In this document: in pieces, positions 20,555 to 28,531 of the stretch
Layout: every line of letters starts with the position of its first letter
How positions within the stretch are numbered: the stretch's first letter is position 1
Program-made: the position numbers and the translations under genes
Source: Micromonospora siamensis
GTDB taxonomy: Bacteria; Actinomycetota; Actinomycetes; Mycobacteriales; Micromonosporaceae
Assembly: GCF_900090305.1 (NCBI RefSeq)
Contig: NZ_LT607751.1
Span: 1,798,001-1,862,000, forward strand
Reading direction: 5' to 3'
DNA length: 64,000 nt
Notes under the pieces: model-generated
What the model was told of the DNA's origin: nothing
What the model saw: the letters and a program-made list of their open reading frames with translations, nothing else
Databases searched by the model: none

Positions 20555-21430
20555 ATGCGGATGAAATATGTCCTGACCGAGGTCATGGTCGGACTGTGGC
20601 GCAACGTCACGATGACCATCGCGATGATCATCACGATGGCCGTGTCGCTGTTCATGCTGGGCGGCAGTGGGCTGCTGTACCAGAAGGTCAGCGACATGAA
20701 GGACCTGTACTACGACAACATCCAGGTCTCCGTCTTCCTGAAGACCGACGTCAAGCCCGAGCAGCGCACCGAGCTGGAGACCAAGCTCAAGGGCGACAGC
20801 CTGGTCAAGACGGTCGACTACGTCGACAAGGACGAGGCGTACAAGCGCTTCCAGCAGATGTACCAGGACGCTCCGGACCTGGTGAACGCGGTCAAGCCGG
20901 ACCAGCTGCCCGAGTCGTTCCGGCTCACCCTGGTCAACCCTGAGCAGTACAAGCAGATCTACTCGCAGTACAAGGACGTCGAGGGCGTCGACGAGATCGT
21001 CGACCAGAGCAAGCTGCTGGACAAGGTCTTCGGCGTGCTGAGCGGCATCCAGACCTTCGCGCTGGCGATCTCGATCGTGATGGCGATCGCCGCGCTGCTG
21101 CTGGTGGCCAACACCATCCAGGTCGCCGCGTACAGCAAGCGCCGCGAGGTCGCCGTCATGAAGCTGGTCGGTGCCTCCAACTGGTTCATCCAGGCGCCGT
21201 TCGTGCTGGAGGCGGTGGTGGCCGGTGTGATCGGTTCACTGTTCGGCCTGGTGGCGCTGATCGCGGTGAAGACCCTGGGCGGCGGCGGCTCGCTGTCGGC
21301 GCTCGAGGGACTGATCTCGCCGATCTCCTGGGGTGACATCTTCCTGGTGTTCCCGCTGATGGCCGGCGTCGGCGCCGTGGTCAGCGCGGTCACCGCCTGG
21401 GTGACCCTCCGGTTCTACCTGCGGGTCTAG
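20555..21430 (+). CDS. ftsX: Cell division protein FtsX
   Basis: A 291-residue FtsX. An N-terminal cytoplasmic stretch is followed by TM1 near residues 20-42. A large extracellular domain of about 125 residues follows, then three C-terminal TM helices (near 165-190, 215-240 and 260-285). It couples FtsE ATP hydrolysis to an extracellular hydrolase such as a RipC-type enzyme. GGAGGAA precedes ATG 20555. Confidence 0.96.
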   Translation: MRMKYVLTEVMVGLWRNVTMTIAMIITMAVSLFMLGGSGLLYQKVSDMKDLYYDNIQVSVFLKTDVKPEQRTELETKLKGDSLVKTVDYVDKDEAYKRFQQMYQDAPDLVNAVKPDQLPESFRLTLVNPEQYKQIYSQYKDVEGVDEIVDQSKLLDKVFGVLSGIQTFALAISIVMAIAALLLVANTIQVAAYSKRREVAVMKLVGASNWFIQAPFVLEAVVAGVIGSLFGLVALIAVKTLGGGGSLSALEGLISPISWGDIFLVFPLMAGVGAVVSAVTAWVTLRFYLRV

Positions 21431-21448
21431 TCAGGTCCCGGCTCTCCG

Positions 21449-21489
21449 AGGGCCCCTCCGCGCCGGAATAAACGGCGCGGAGGGGCCCT
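21449..21489 (+). terminator. ftsEX terminator
   Basis: A perfect 17-bp stem (21449-21465 with 21473-21489) has a GAATAAA loop and is followed by TTGT. This is one of the strongest hairpins in the window. Confidence 0.9.
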
Positions 21490-21562
21490 TGTCTCTCGGG
21501 TAGCATGATCTCCGCTCCGCGGCCGGGTGGTCGCGGACCCACGAGGAGGGAGGTGGCGCCGG

Positions 21563-22042
21563 ATGCCACGGGAAAAAGGCCGCAAGGTGGTCGCCTCCAA
21601 CAAGAAGGCCCGCCACGACTACGCCATCCTCGACACGTACGAGGCGGGCATGGCGTTGACCGGCACCGAGGTCAAGTCGTTGCGGGCGGGCCGCGCGTCG
21701 CTGGTGGACGCGTTCGCCCAGGAGCGCGACGGTGAGTTGTACCTGCACGGCATGCACATCCCGGAGTACACCCAGGGCACGTGGACCAACCACGAGCCGC
21801 GGCGTACGCGCAAGCTGCTGCTGAAGCGGCTGGAGATCGACCGGCTGATCGGCAAGACCAAGGAGGGCGGCCTGACCATGGTCCCGCTCCAGGTGTACTT
21901 CTCCGACGGCTGGGCCAAGGTCGAGATCGCCCTGGCCAAGGGCAAGAAGTCGTACGACAAGCGACAGGATCTGGCCAAGCGGGACGCCGACCGGGAGATC
22001 CAGCGGGCGGCGGGCCGACGTGGCAAGGGAATGGACGACTGA
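21563..22042 (+). CDS. smpB: SsrA-binding protein SmpB
   Basis: A 159-residue SmpB, the partner that brings tmRNA into stalled ribosomes. It shows the OB-fold core ([46 protein letters not shown]) and a basic C-terminal tail ([18 protein letters not shown]). ATG 21563 follows AGGAGGGAGG; an upstream in-frame start would add twelve atypical residues. ssrA follows 105 bases later. Confidence 0.96.
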   Translation: MPREKGRKVVASNKKARHDYAILDTYEAGMALTGTEVKSLRAGRASLVDAFAQERDGELYLHGMHIPEYTQGTWTNHEPRRTRKLLLKRLEIDRLIGKTKEGGLTMVPLQVYFSDGWAKVEIALAKGKKSYDKRQDLAKRDADREIQRAAGRRGKGMDD

Positions 22043-22147
22043 CTCGTCCCTTTCGTCCCGGTCGGCAGGTTCGGGCGGGGCTCGGGATGAAACCCGTTGC
22101 GGTAGGCGTTAGGCTTGTCAGTGCCACCGACACCGGTGGCCTGTCGA

Positions 22148-22523
22148 GGGGGTGACTGGTTTCGACTTCGTACGCAGCGACAGGGGAAGCGAGCCGAGGA
22201 AGCCGACGTCGTCTCGAGAATCGGTCGTCGGAAACCAATAAGCGCCAAGAACAATCGCGCTGACTTCGCTCTCGCCGCCTGAGGCGAGTAGTGAGTCTGT
22301 CGGCCTGGGAGCGCCTCCGTCCCAGTATGCCGGCATCAGTTAGGAGGCTGGCCAATCGGACCCGGTCGCGGGGTCCGTGCGGCGAGATCAATCAGCGACT
22401 GGGCCCGTCACACCAACTTGCTCGCGTGAGCGGTGGGGCCGAGTAGAGGCATAGCGAGCTGCGCTCGGAGAAGCCCTGACAAACCGGCGAAGGACCCGGG
22501 TTCGATTCCCGGCACCTCCACCA
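22148..22523 (+). ncRNA. ssrA: tmRNA (transfer-messenger RNA)
   Basis: The 5' GGGGGTGACTGGTTTCGAC pairs as a tRNA-like acceptor (GGGGGTG with CACCTCC, one G-U) with the 3' end GGTTCGATTCCCGGCACCTCC, and ACCA is encoded. The tag frame begins at GCC 22244 and reads AKNNRADFALAA, then TGA at 22280-22282; its ALAA end is the protease-recognised tail. A promoter candidate is ATGAAA (22087-22092), 17 bases, TAGGCT (22110-22115). It lies directly after smpB. Confidence 0.97.
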
Positions 22524-22531
22524 CCTTGACC

Positions 22532-22564
22532 TGTGCGCCCCGTCCACCCGGACCGGGGCGCACA
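22532..22564 (+). terminator. tmRNA terminator
   Basis: TGTGCGCCCCGTCC pairs with GGAC-C-GGGGCGCACA around ACCC, with one bulged C. It starts 8 bases after the tmRNA 3' end. Confidence 0.75.
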
Positions 22565-22603
22565 GTCGTCTCCACCCCCTCTCCACCCCCTCACCTCCGT
22601 ATG

Positions 22604-22674
22604 CCCCCGTTGATCATGAAGTTTGCCGCGACGAAATGAACATTCCGCACCGCCAACTTCATGATCAACGGGGG
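22604..22674. repeat. 20-bp-arm palindromic element (REP-like)
   Basis: Left arm 22604-22623 (CCCCCGTTGATCATGAAGTT) and right arm 22655-22674 are perfect reverse complements separated by 31 bases, with weaker pairing continuing inward. tmRNA has its own terminator upstream. The element abuts the promoter of the next gene. Confidence 0.75.
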
Positions 22675-22701
22675 TGGGCGTGGGCTGGTTAGGGTGACGG
22701 C

Positions 22702-23334
22702 GTGATGAATGAGCCGGTGCGGTTGTCGGTCGGGGTGTCGGGTGGGCAGCGGGCGTTCAGCGTCGTGGTGGGTGGGCTGTTCGCCGCGCTGGGGGCGGCC
22801 TTCGTGCTGCTGCCGCTGACCGGGGAGGCACTGCTGCGCCGGATCAGCGGCTTCGGGGACCCGGTGCCGTCGTACGAGGAAGCCCGGGACCTGCCGCCCG
22901 GCATGCTCCCGCCCGACCTGGCCGGTCGACCCGTCCAGGACGACGGGTTCGGGTCGGTACGGCTGGTGGGGCTCTGCGGGCTGCCGGTCGTCCTGCTCGG
23001 CCTCTACCTCGTACTCAAGGTGCTGCGCACCGCGGCCTGGCTGGACGGCACCCGGGTCCGGGCCCGGGGCGCCCTCGGCAGCCGGACCGTGGACCTCGCC
23101 ACGGCGGAGGTCACTGCCGGGGCCACCGGCTACCGGGCGGGAGACGACGCCGTGGTCCGGGTGCCAACCGTGGTGGCCCGGGATCCCGCGACCGGCCGCC
23201 GGGTGACCATCCCGTTGCGGAGCCCCGGGCTGGCGACCCTCCCGCCGCACGAGCTGCGGGCGCTGGCCGACGCGATGACTGCCGGCCGCCCGACCGCGGG
23301 CCGGGACGGCGACGTGCACGCCCTCGCCGACTAG
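22702..23334 (+). CDS. Two-TM membrane protein, unknown function
   Basis: A 210-residue protein with a TM helix near residues 19-40 and another near 86-106, a 45-residue loop between them, and a C-terminal soluble domain of about 100 residues with beta-strand character. No motif recognised. GTG 22702 or ATG 22705 may start it. TAGGGT at 22690-22695 lies 6 bases before the GTG, so it is probably leaderless. Confidence 0.65.
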   Translation: MMNEPVRLSVGVSGGQRAFSVVVGGLFAALGAAFVLLPLTGEALLRRISGFGDPVPSYEEARDLPPGMLPPDLAGRPVQDDGFGSVRLVGLCGLPVVLLGLYLVLKVLRTAAWLDGTRVRARGALGSRTVDLATAEVTAGATGYRAGDDAVVRVPTVVARDPATGRRVTIPLRSPGLATLPPHELRALADAMTAGRPTAGRDGDVHALAD

Positions 23335-23493
23335 CTGCGGGAGATGGCGACCAGACCGCTGGGCTGAGGCCGGCGGTGCCGCTGGGACTGCCGGGGACGA
23401 TGGGGCCAATGAGGCGGGCCGTATGCCTGGACAGGGCGGACCGGCGGGTCCACCATCGCTGTACGCGGTAGCAGCGCAGCGCGGGAGGTGCCC

Positions 23494-23964
23494 ATGGTCA
23501 CCCGTCCGGTCCGGCAGCCGACCACCGTCACCGGGACCGGCCGGCCGCCCGTCCCGCCGCCGTCCCGGCCCACCTTCAGCGGCGACGTGCACGCCCTGGC
23601 CCGGGCGCTCGCCGTGCCGCCCGGGGAGGCGCGCTGGCGGGAGCGGCTGATCCTGCGGCTGGCCCCGGTGCGCCGGGGCTTCGCCGAACACGTCCGGGCC
23701 ACCGAGGGACCCACCGGTCTCTACGCGGAGCTGCTCGGCCACGCGCCGCGACTCGACCACGGCGTACGGCTGCTGACCCGCGAGCACGCCGCGATCGCGA
23801 CCGCCCTGGCCGCCCTGCAACGCGCCGCCGAACTGCCCGGGGTGGAGTGCGAGGAGCTGTGCGGCCGGGCCGGGCACCTGCTGCGGGCGCTGGCCCGGCA
23901 CCGGCAGCGCGGCGCGGACCTGATCTGGCAGGCGTACCAGACCGATCTCGGGGGCGAGACCTGA
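23494..23964 (+). CDS. Helical protein, possibly hemerythrin-like
   Basis: A 156-residue, mostly helical protein. The segment RLDHGVRLLTREHAAI and the end ARHRQRGADLIWQAYQTDLGGE resemble a small actinobacterial family sometimes grouped with hemerythrins, but a full set of iron-binding His/Glu residues is not clear. The N-terminal 30 residues are Pro/Thr/Arg-rich. ATG 23494 follows GGGAGG by five bases. Confidence 0.55.
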   Translation: MVTRPVRQPTTVTGTGRPPVPPPSRPTFSGDVHALARALAVPPGEARWRERLILRLAPVRRGFAEHVRATEGPTGLYAELLGHAPRLDHGVRLLTREHAAIATALAALQRAAELPGVECEELCGRAGHLLRALARHRQRGADLIWQAYQTDLGGET

Positions 23965-24005
23965 CCGCCGGGGAACCGGTGCGCCGCAGCCGGCGTCCAA
24001 CTCCC

Positions 24006-25028
24006 ATGCGTCGCATCCTCGCCCTGCTGGGCCTGCCCCTCCTGGTCGTCGTGGCGGGCTGCGCCCCGGCCGGCTCCGACCCGTCCACCGCCGGCGGGGC
24101 CGAGCCGTCCGTGCCCGACCAGCGGCGGGCGGCGTTCGACAAGCGGGCCGCCGAGGTGGCCGGGGCGTGGCGTCCGGGCCCCGGCTGGGACACCGGGTAC
24201 GTCCCGTTGCAGGAGCCGACCGTGCTGACCGGCGACCCCAGGTTCAGCCCGGACACCGAGACGGCCTTCCGCGCCGGCTGGTACCGGCTGCAGAACCCGC
24301 TGCCGATGTTCAAGCTGGCCCCCGGCACCATCCGGTTCCCGGACGGCACGATGACCGTGCCGCTGGTCGGCGCGGACGAGGCGTTCCGCCAGCTCGACCA
24401 GGGTGATCCGCCGCCGTGCGAGGGCCGGCCGATGACGCCGCCCGGCCAGTCGCCCGCGCCCGGGTCCGACCCGACGGCGCCGGCCGGGCGCCCCAGGGCG
24501 CCGGGACCCGGCCCGACGATCGAGCCCGGCCCGGACACTCCGGTGCAGAGCGAGCCGTCCACCGCCTGCGTACCGCTCACCGTCACCGGCGTACGGCTCG
24601 GCATCGCGTCCGTACGCACCAGCCGGGGCGTTGCCGAGGTGCCGGCCTGGCTGTTCACGGTGGAGGAGCTGGCGGTGCCGGTGGCGCGGGTGGCCGTCGC
24701 CCCCGACGCCGTCACCGCCCCGCCGGAGGGGAGCGGCCCGGGCACGGCGGCACCGCCGGACGTGGTCGCCGGGGTGAGCCTGCGCGCGGTGACCGACGGC
24801 CGGATCGACTACCGGGTGGGGGTGGGCGCCTGCGACAGCGACATCACGCCGCTGGTGGTCGAACGTGACGACGTCGTGGTGGTCGGTGCCGCCGTGGTCC
24901 GCCCCACCGGTCCGTGCACCATGCAGCTCAAGCTGGAACCGGTGAGCGTCTCCCTCACCGCGCCGCTGGGCGACCGGCCGGTCCTGGACGTGGTCACCGG
25001 CGCCCCGCTGGCCCTGACCCGGGCCTGA
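24006..25028 (+). CDS. Putative lipoprotein, unknown function
   Basis: A 340-residue secreted protein. It has a short Arg-led signal and a lipobox-like LLVVVAGC ending at Cys19, so it is probably lipid-anchored. A central Pro/Gly-rich stretch (about residues 140-180) divides two soluble regions. No family recognised. The open frame extends upstream, but the signal peptide fixes the start at ATG 24006. Confidence 0.7.
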   Translation: MRRILALLGLPLLVVVAGCAPAGSDPSTAGGAEPSVPDQRRAAFDKRAAEVAGAWRPGPGWDTGYVPLQEPTVLTGDPRFSPDTETAFRAGWYRLQNPLPMFKLAPGTIRFPDGTMTVPLVGADEAFRQLDQGDPPPCEGRPMTPPGQSPAPGSDPTAPAGRPRAPGPGPTIEPGPDTPVQSEPSTACVPLTVTGVRLGIASVRTSRGVAEVPAWLFTVEELAVPVARVAVAPDAVTAPPEGSGPGTAAPPDVVAGVSLRAVTDGRIDYRVGVGACDSDITPLVVERDDVVVVGAAVVRPTGPCTMQLKLEPVSVSLTAPLGDRPVLDVVTGAPLALTRA

Positions 25029-25047
25029 GACCGGGCGCGGCGGGCGG

Positions 25048-26643
25048 TCACAGGATGGCGGGGACCTCGGTGCTGATCGGCACCGGCAGCACGGTCGGCC
25101 GGTCGGCGGCGAGCGCCCCGGCCAGGGCGTCACCCAGCCGGTCAAGGTCGTCGACGACGGTGGCCGCGCAGCCGTAGCCCCGGGCCACGGCGGTCACGTC
25201 CAGCCCGGGCAGGTCCAGCGCGGGCACGCCGGGGGTGTGCTTGAGTTCCGCGAACGCCTTGAGGATCGCGTACTGCTGGTTGACCGGCACCACCACGGCC
25301 AGCGGCAGGCGTAGCCGAGCCGCCGTCCAGAGCGACTGCACCGAGTAGTGGAACGAGCCGTCGCCGATCACCGCCACCACCGGCCGGCTCCGCCCGGTGT
25401 CCCGCTCGGCCAGCGCCACCCCGACGGCCGCCGGCAGGCCGAACCCGAGGCCCCCGCTGGCCATGGTGAGGTACGACGCCGGCCGGCGGATCCGCACCCG
25501 CCGGCGCAGGGCGGCCAGGTTGGACGGTGACTCCTGCACCAGCACCCCGTCGGCCGGCCAGCAGGCGGCCAGCGCCGCGAAGAGCGCGTCCGGGGTCGGG
25601 GGATCGGTCACCGCCGGCGGCGCCGGGTCGGGCCGTGGTCCCGGCCGGGCCCGGTCGGTGGGGGGAAGCAGCTCCCGCAGCGCAGCCAGGGCCAGCCCGG
25701 CGTCGGCGAGCAGGCTCTCCCCGACGGGCGCCCGGGCGGCCTCGTCCGGGTCGTCGGTGACGTGCAGCAGCCGGGCGCCGGGGGGCAGGTGGTCGCCCGG
25801 CACGTGCGGGTAGTACCGGAACACCGGCGCCCCGACCACCAGGACCGTGTCGTGGCCGTGCAGCGCCTCGGCGAGCGGCCCGATGGCGTACGGCAGGACA
25901 CCCCGGAACTGCGGGTGGTCCTCGGGGAAGACGGCCCGTTCCGGCGCCGGGGCCGCCCACACCGGAGCGGCCAGCCACTCGGCCAGCTCCACCGCGGCCG
26001 GCCAGGCCCCCGCCCGGTCCACCGCCGCACCGAGCACCAGCACCGGCGCCCGGCTGCCCGCCAGCAGGTCGGCGAACTCCCGTAGCCGTGCGGGGTCGGG
26101 CGCGAACCGGGTGGCCACCGTCCGGACCTGCGGCGGCGGGTCGGCCACCCGGTCCCAGTCGTCCATCGGCAGGGAGAGGAAGACGGGTCCGGCCGGGGGC
26201 TGCACCGCCGTGGCGTACGCCCGCATGAACGCCGCCGGGACGTCCTGCGCGCGGGCCGGCTCGTACCCCCACTTGACGTACGGTCGCACCAGCTCCGCCG
26301 CCCGCGGGCTGGCCAGCCGGGGCTCGATCAGCAGCATCTCCCGGGTCTGCTGGCCGGCGCTGACGATCAGTGGGGTCCGGTTGTGCCAGGCGGTGACCAG
26401 GTTGCCCATCCCGTTGCCGGTGCCCGGCGCGGTGTGCAGGTTGACGTGTGCGGGCCGGCCGGTGGCCTGGGCGTACCCGTCGGCCATCGCCATCGCCGAC
26501 GCCTCGTGCAGGGCGTGCACGTAGTGGAAGTCGGCGGGGAAGTCCTGGAGGAAGGTCTCCTCGGTGGAGCCCGGGTTGCCGAAGACGGTGGTCAGGCCGA
26601 GCGACCGCAACAGGTCGTAGGTCGTCTCCCGGACCGTCGCCAT
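25048..26643 (-). CDS. Thiamine-diphosphate decarboxylase, benzoylformate decarboxylase-like
   Basis: A 531-residue ThDP enzyme aligning by eye along its length with benzoylformate decarboxylase (MdlC). It has GNPGSTEETFL with Ser26, the cofactor-activating Glu47, NLHTAPGTGNG with His70, and the ThDP motif GDGSFHYSVQSLW. MdlC converts benzoylformate to benzaldehyde. The second active-site His (281 in the Pseudomonas enzyme, in FRYHQ) is replaced by Tyr in FRYYPHVPG, so the substrate may differ; an acetolactate-synthase-like role is possible. The start is ATG 26643. Confidence 0.8.
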   Translation of the reverse strand: MATVRETTYDLLRSLGLTTVFGNPGSTEETFLQDFPADFHYVHALHEASAMAMADGYAQATGRPAHVNLHTAPGTGNGMGNLVTAWHNRTPLIVSAGQQTREMLLIEPRLASPRAAELVRPYVKWGYEPARAQDVPAAFMRAYATAVQPPAGPVFLSLPMDDWDRVADPPPQVRTVATRFAPDPARLREFADLLAGSRAPVLVLGAAVDRAGAWPAAVELAEWLAAPVWAAPAPERAVFPEDHPQFRGVLPYAIGPLAEALHGHDTVLVVGAPVFRYYPHVPGDHLPPGARLLHVTDDPDEAARAPVGESLLADAGLALAALRELLPPTDRARPGPRPDPAPPAVTDPPTPDALFAALAACWPADGVLVQESPSNLAALRRRVRIRRPASYLTMASGGLGFGLPAAVGVALAERDTGRSRPVVAVIGDGSFHYSVQSLWTAARLRLPLAVVVPVNQQYAILKAFAELKHTPGVPALDLPGLDVTAVARGYGCAATVVDDLDRLGDALAGALAADRPTVLPVPISTEVPAIL

Positions 26644-26749
26644 CGCCAGCTGCCCCCGTCTGCCGCGCGGTGCCGGAGACGGCTGGGTGGTCAGCCCCCC
26701 GACCAACCGAATCTATCGGCAGCACGCCGCCTTTCGGGCGCTTCCGGGG

Positions 26750-27553
26750 TCAGGGCAGCTCGAAGGGGAGCTTGATCCCGTCCAGGGCGTGCGCGCACGG
26801 GCAGTCCCGCGCCGAGGGCAGCGCCGCCACCGCGTCCAGCAGCACCGCGCGCAACGTGTCGGTGTTCTCGGCGAAGACCCGGAAGACCTCCTCCTGGGTC
26901 ACCGACTCGCCGGCCGCCACCCCCGCGTCCAGGTCGGTGACCAGGGCGATCGAGGTGTAGCAGAGGGCCAGCTCGCGGGCCAGGACCGCCTCCGGATGGC
27001 CGGTCATGTTGACCACCGAGCCGCCGATCGAGGCGAACCAGCGGGACTCGGCGCGGGTCGAGAAGCGCGGCCCCTCGACCACCACCACCGTGCCACCGTC
27101 CACCGCGGCCACGTGCCGGCCGCTCGCCGCGTCGAGCAGCGTACGCCGGCCGGTGGGGCAGTACGGGTCGGCGAAGGAGACGTGCACCGCGCCCCGGTCG
27201 TAGTAGGTCTGGGCGCGTCCGCTGGTCCGGTCGATCAGCTGGTCCGGCACCACGAAGGTGCCCGGCCCCAGCTCCGGCCGCAGGCCACCCACCGCGCACG
27301 GGGCGAGCACCTGGCGAACCCCGAGTGACCGCAGCGCCCACAGGTTGGCCTGGTACGGGATCAGGTGCGGCGGGTGCCGGTGGTCGCGACCGTGGCGGGG
27401 CAGGAACGCCACCGACCGGCCGCCCACCTCGGCGATGGTGATCGCGTCCGAAGGCGCTCCGTAGGGCGTCTCGACCGTGTGCTCGGTGGCGCCGTCCAGG
27501 AGCGCGTAGAGCCCCGATCCGCCGATCACCGCCAGTTCCGCCGTTGGACCCAT
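26750..27553 (-). CDS. mtnP: S-methyl-5'-thioadenosine phosphorylase
   Basis: A 267-residue MTA phosphorylase/PNP family II enzyme that cleaves methylthioadenosine to adenine and methylthioribose-1-phosphate for methionine salvage. It has GGSGLY at the N-terminus, the phosphate-binding FLPRHGRDHRHPPHLIPYQAN-type segment, EGPRFSTRAES, and NMTGHPEAVLARE. A CPC pair near the C-terminus is seen in this subfamily. ATG 27553 follows GGAGGG. Confidence 0.92.
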   Translation of the reverse strand: MGPTAELAVIGGSGLYALLDGATEHTVETPYGAPSDAITIAEVGGRSVAFLPRHGRDHRHPPHLIPYQANLWALRSLGVRQVLAPCAVGGLRPELGPGTFVVPDQLIDRTSGRAQTYYDRGAVHVSFADPYCPTGRRTLLDAASGRHVAAVDGGTVVVVEGPRFSTRAESRWFASIGGSVVNMTGHPEAVLARELALCYTSIALVTDLDAGVAAGESVTQEEVFRVFAENTDTLRAVLLDAVAALPSARDCPCAHALDGIKLPFELP

Positions 27554-27632
27554 CGACCCTCCCTCGATCCTGTTCGATCATCCGCCCGTCAGACCTTAGC
27601 CAGCGGCGGGGACGCAGGCTATGGTGCCAGGC

Positions 27633-27689
27633 ATGGCGTTGACAGCGCGGACGGTCGAGGGCGTCGGGTCGGCCCCGGTGCGCGGCTGA
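27633..27689 (+). CDS. Possible leaderless 18-residue micro-ORF upstream of yqgE
   Basis: TATGGT (27620-27625) is a good -10. Seven bases later ATG 27633 opens an 18-codon frame, MALTARTVEGVGSAPVRG, that stops at 27687-27689, 12 bases before the yqgE ATG. If transcription starts at the -10 shown, this would be the first codon of the mRNA. It may act as a leader peptide; no direct proof. Confidence 0.4.
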   Translation: MALTARTVEGVGSAPVRG

Positions 27690-27701
27690 CGGAGGTCCAG
27701 G

Positions 27702-28292
27702 ATGCAGGGAGAGGGACAGGCGATCGGTGGTCGCGCTATGGAGTCGATGACCGGACGGCTGCTGGTCGCGACGCCCACCCTGAAGGACCCGAACTTCGAC
27801 CGTACGGTGGTGCTGCTCGTCGCCCACGAGGCCGGCGGCGCCCTCGGTGTGGTGCTGAACCGGGCGACCGAGGTGCCGGTGGCCGACGTGCTCGGCGACT
27901 GGAGCGACCTGGCCCGGGATCCCGCGGTGCTCTTCGAGGGCGGCCCGGTCCAGCCCGACTCGGCGATCTGCCTGGCCCGGATGCGCCACCCGATCAAGCC
28001 GCTCAAGGGCTTCCACCGGGTCTCCGGCGCGGTGGGCACCATCGACCTGTCGGTGGACCCGGAGCGGCTGCGGGAGAGCATCGGCGGCATCCGGGTCTTC
28101 GCCGGCTACTCCGGGTGGGGCTCGGGGCAGCTGGAGCAGGAGATCGAGGAGGGATCGTGGTTCGTGCTCGACGCGCTGCCCGGTGACGCCTTCGTCGACC
28201 GGCCCGACGACCTGTGGCCGATGGTGCTGCGCCGGCAGGGCGGCATGCTGGCCGCCGTGGCCCACTTTCCGCCCGACGTGGCGCTCAACTGA
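27702..28292 (+). CDS. YqgE/AlgH family protein (UPF0301)
   Basis: A 196-residue member of the YqgE/AlgH family, whose biochemical role is unsettled. It has GRLLVATPTLKDPNFDRTV, LNRATEVPV, FEGGPVQPD and FAGYSGWGSGQLEQEI, all typical. Length matches the family. GGAGG at 27691-27695 supports ATG 27702; ATG 27738 is an alternative. Confidence 0.92.
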   Translation: MQGEGQAIGGRAMESMTGRLLVATPTLKDPNFDRTVVLLVAHEAGGALGVVLNRATEVPVADVLGDWSDLARDPAVLFEGGPVQPDSAICLARMRHPIKPLKGFHRVSGAVGTIDLSVDPERLRESIGGIRVFAGYSGWGSGQLEQEIEEGSWFVLDALPGDAFVDRPDDLWPMVLRRQGGMLAAVAHFPPDVALN

Positions 28293-28321
28293 GCGACCCG
28301 CGCAGGGGGGACCCCCGCGAG

Positions 28322-28350
28322 ATGACCATGCCGAGGGCCGTGTGTATAGT
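28322..28350 (+). promoter_or_regulatory. tRNA-Ala promoter
   Basis: ATGACC (28322-28327), 17 bases, TATAGT (28345-28350). The predicted start is near 28357, about 27 bases before the mature tRNA. Confidence 0.7.
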
Positions 28351-28383
28351 TCTCTCGTGCCCGGGCAACCGGGACGACCGCAA

Positions 28384-28456
28384 GGGGCCGTGGCGCAGCT
28401 GGTAGCGCACCACACTGGCAGTGTGGGGGTCAGGGGTTCGAGTCCCCTCGGCTCCA
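28384..28456 (+). tRNA. tRNA-Ala (anticodon GGC)
   Basis: The cloverleaf reads directly: acceptor GGGGCCG / CGGCTCC with one G-U, anticodon arm CCACA-CTGGCAG-TGTGG with GGC at 34-36, and T arm AGGGG-TTCGAGT-CCCCT. Discriminator A is at 28456; the next bases are CCT, so CCA is added after transcription. Confidence 0.96.
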
Positions 28457-28466
28457 CCTGAGCGGA

Positions 28467-28503
28467 CGAAAGCCCCGGCGAGGAATCCTCGCCGGGGCTT
28501 TCG
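28467..28503. terminator. Terminator between tRNA-Ala and the XRE gene
   Basis: CGAAAGCCCCGGCGAGG-aat-CCTCGCCGGGGCTTTCG is a perfect 17-bp stem with A and T tracts inside it, suitable for both directions. Confidence 0.9.
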
Positions 28504-28531
28504 GCGTTTCTGGGCTCGCTGGTCCCGTCCG

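Noticed and set aside
24416..24868. 150-codon frame inside the lipoprotein gene
   Set aside because: Arg/Gly/Ala-rich alternate frame without start signals; the lipoprotein frame has a signal peptide.
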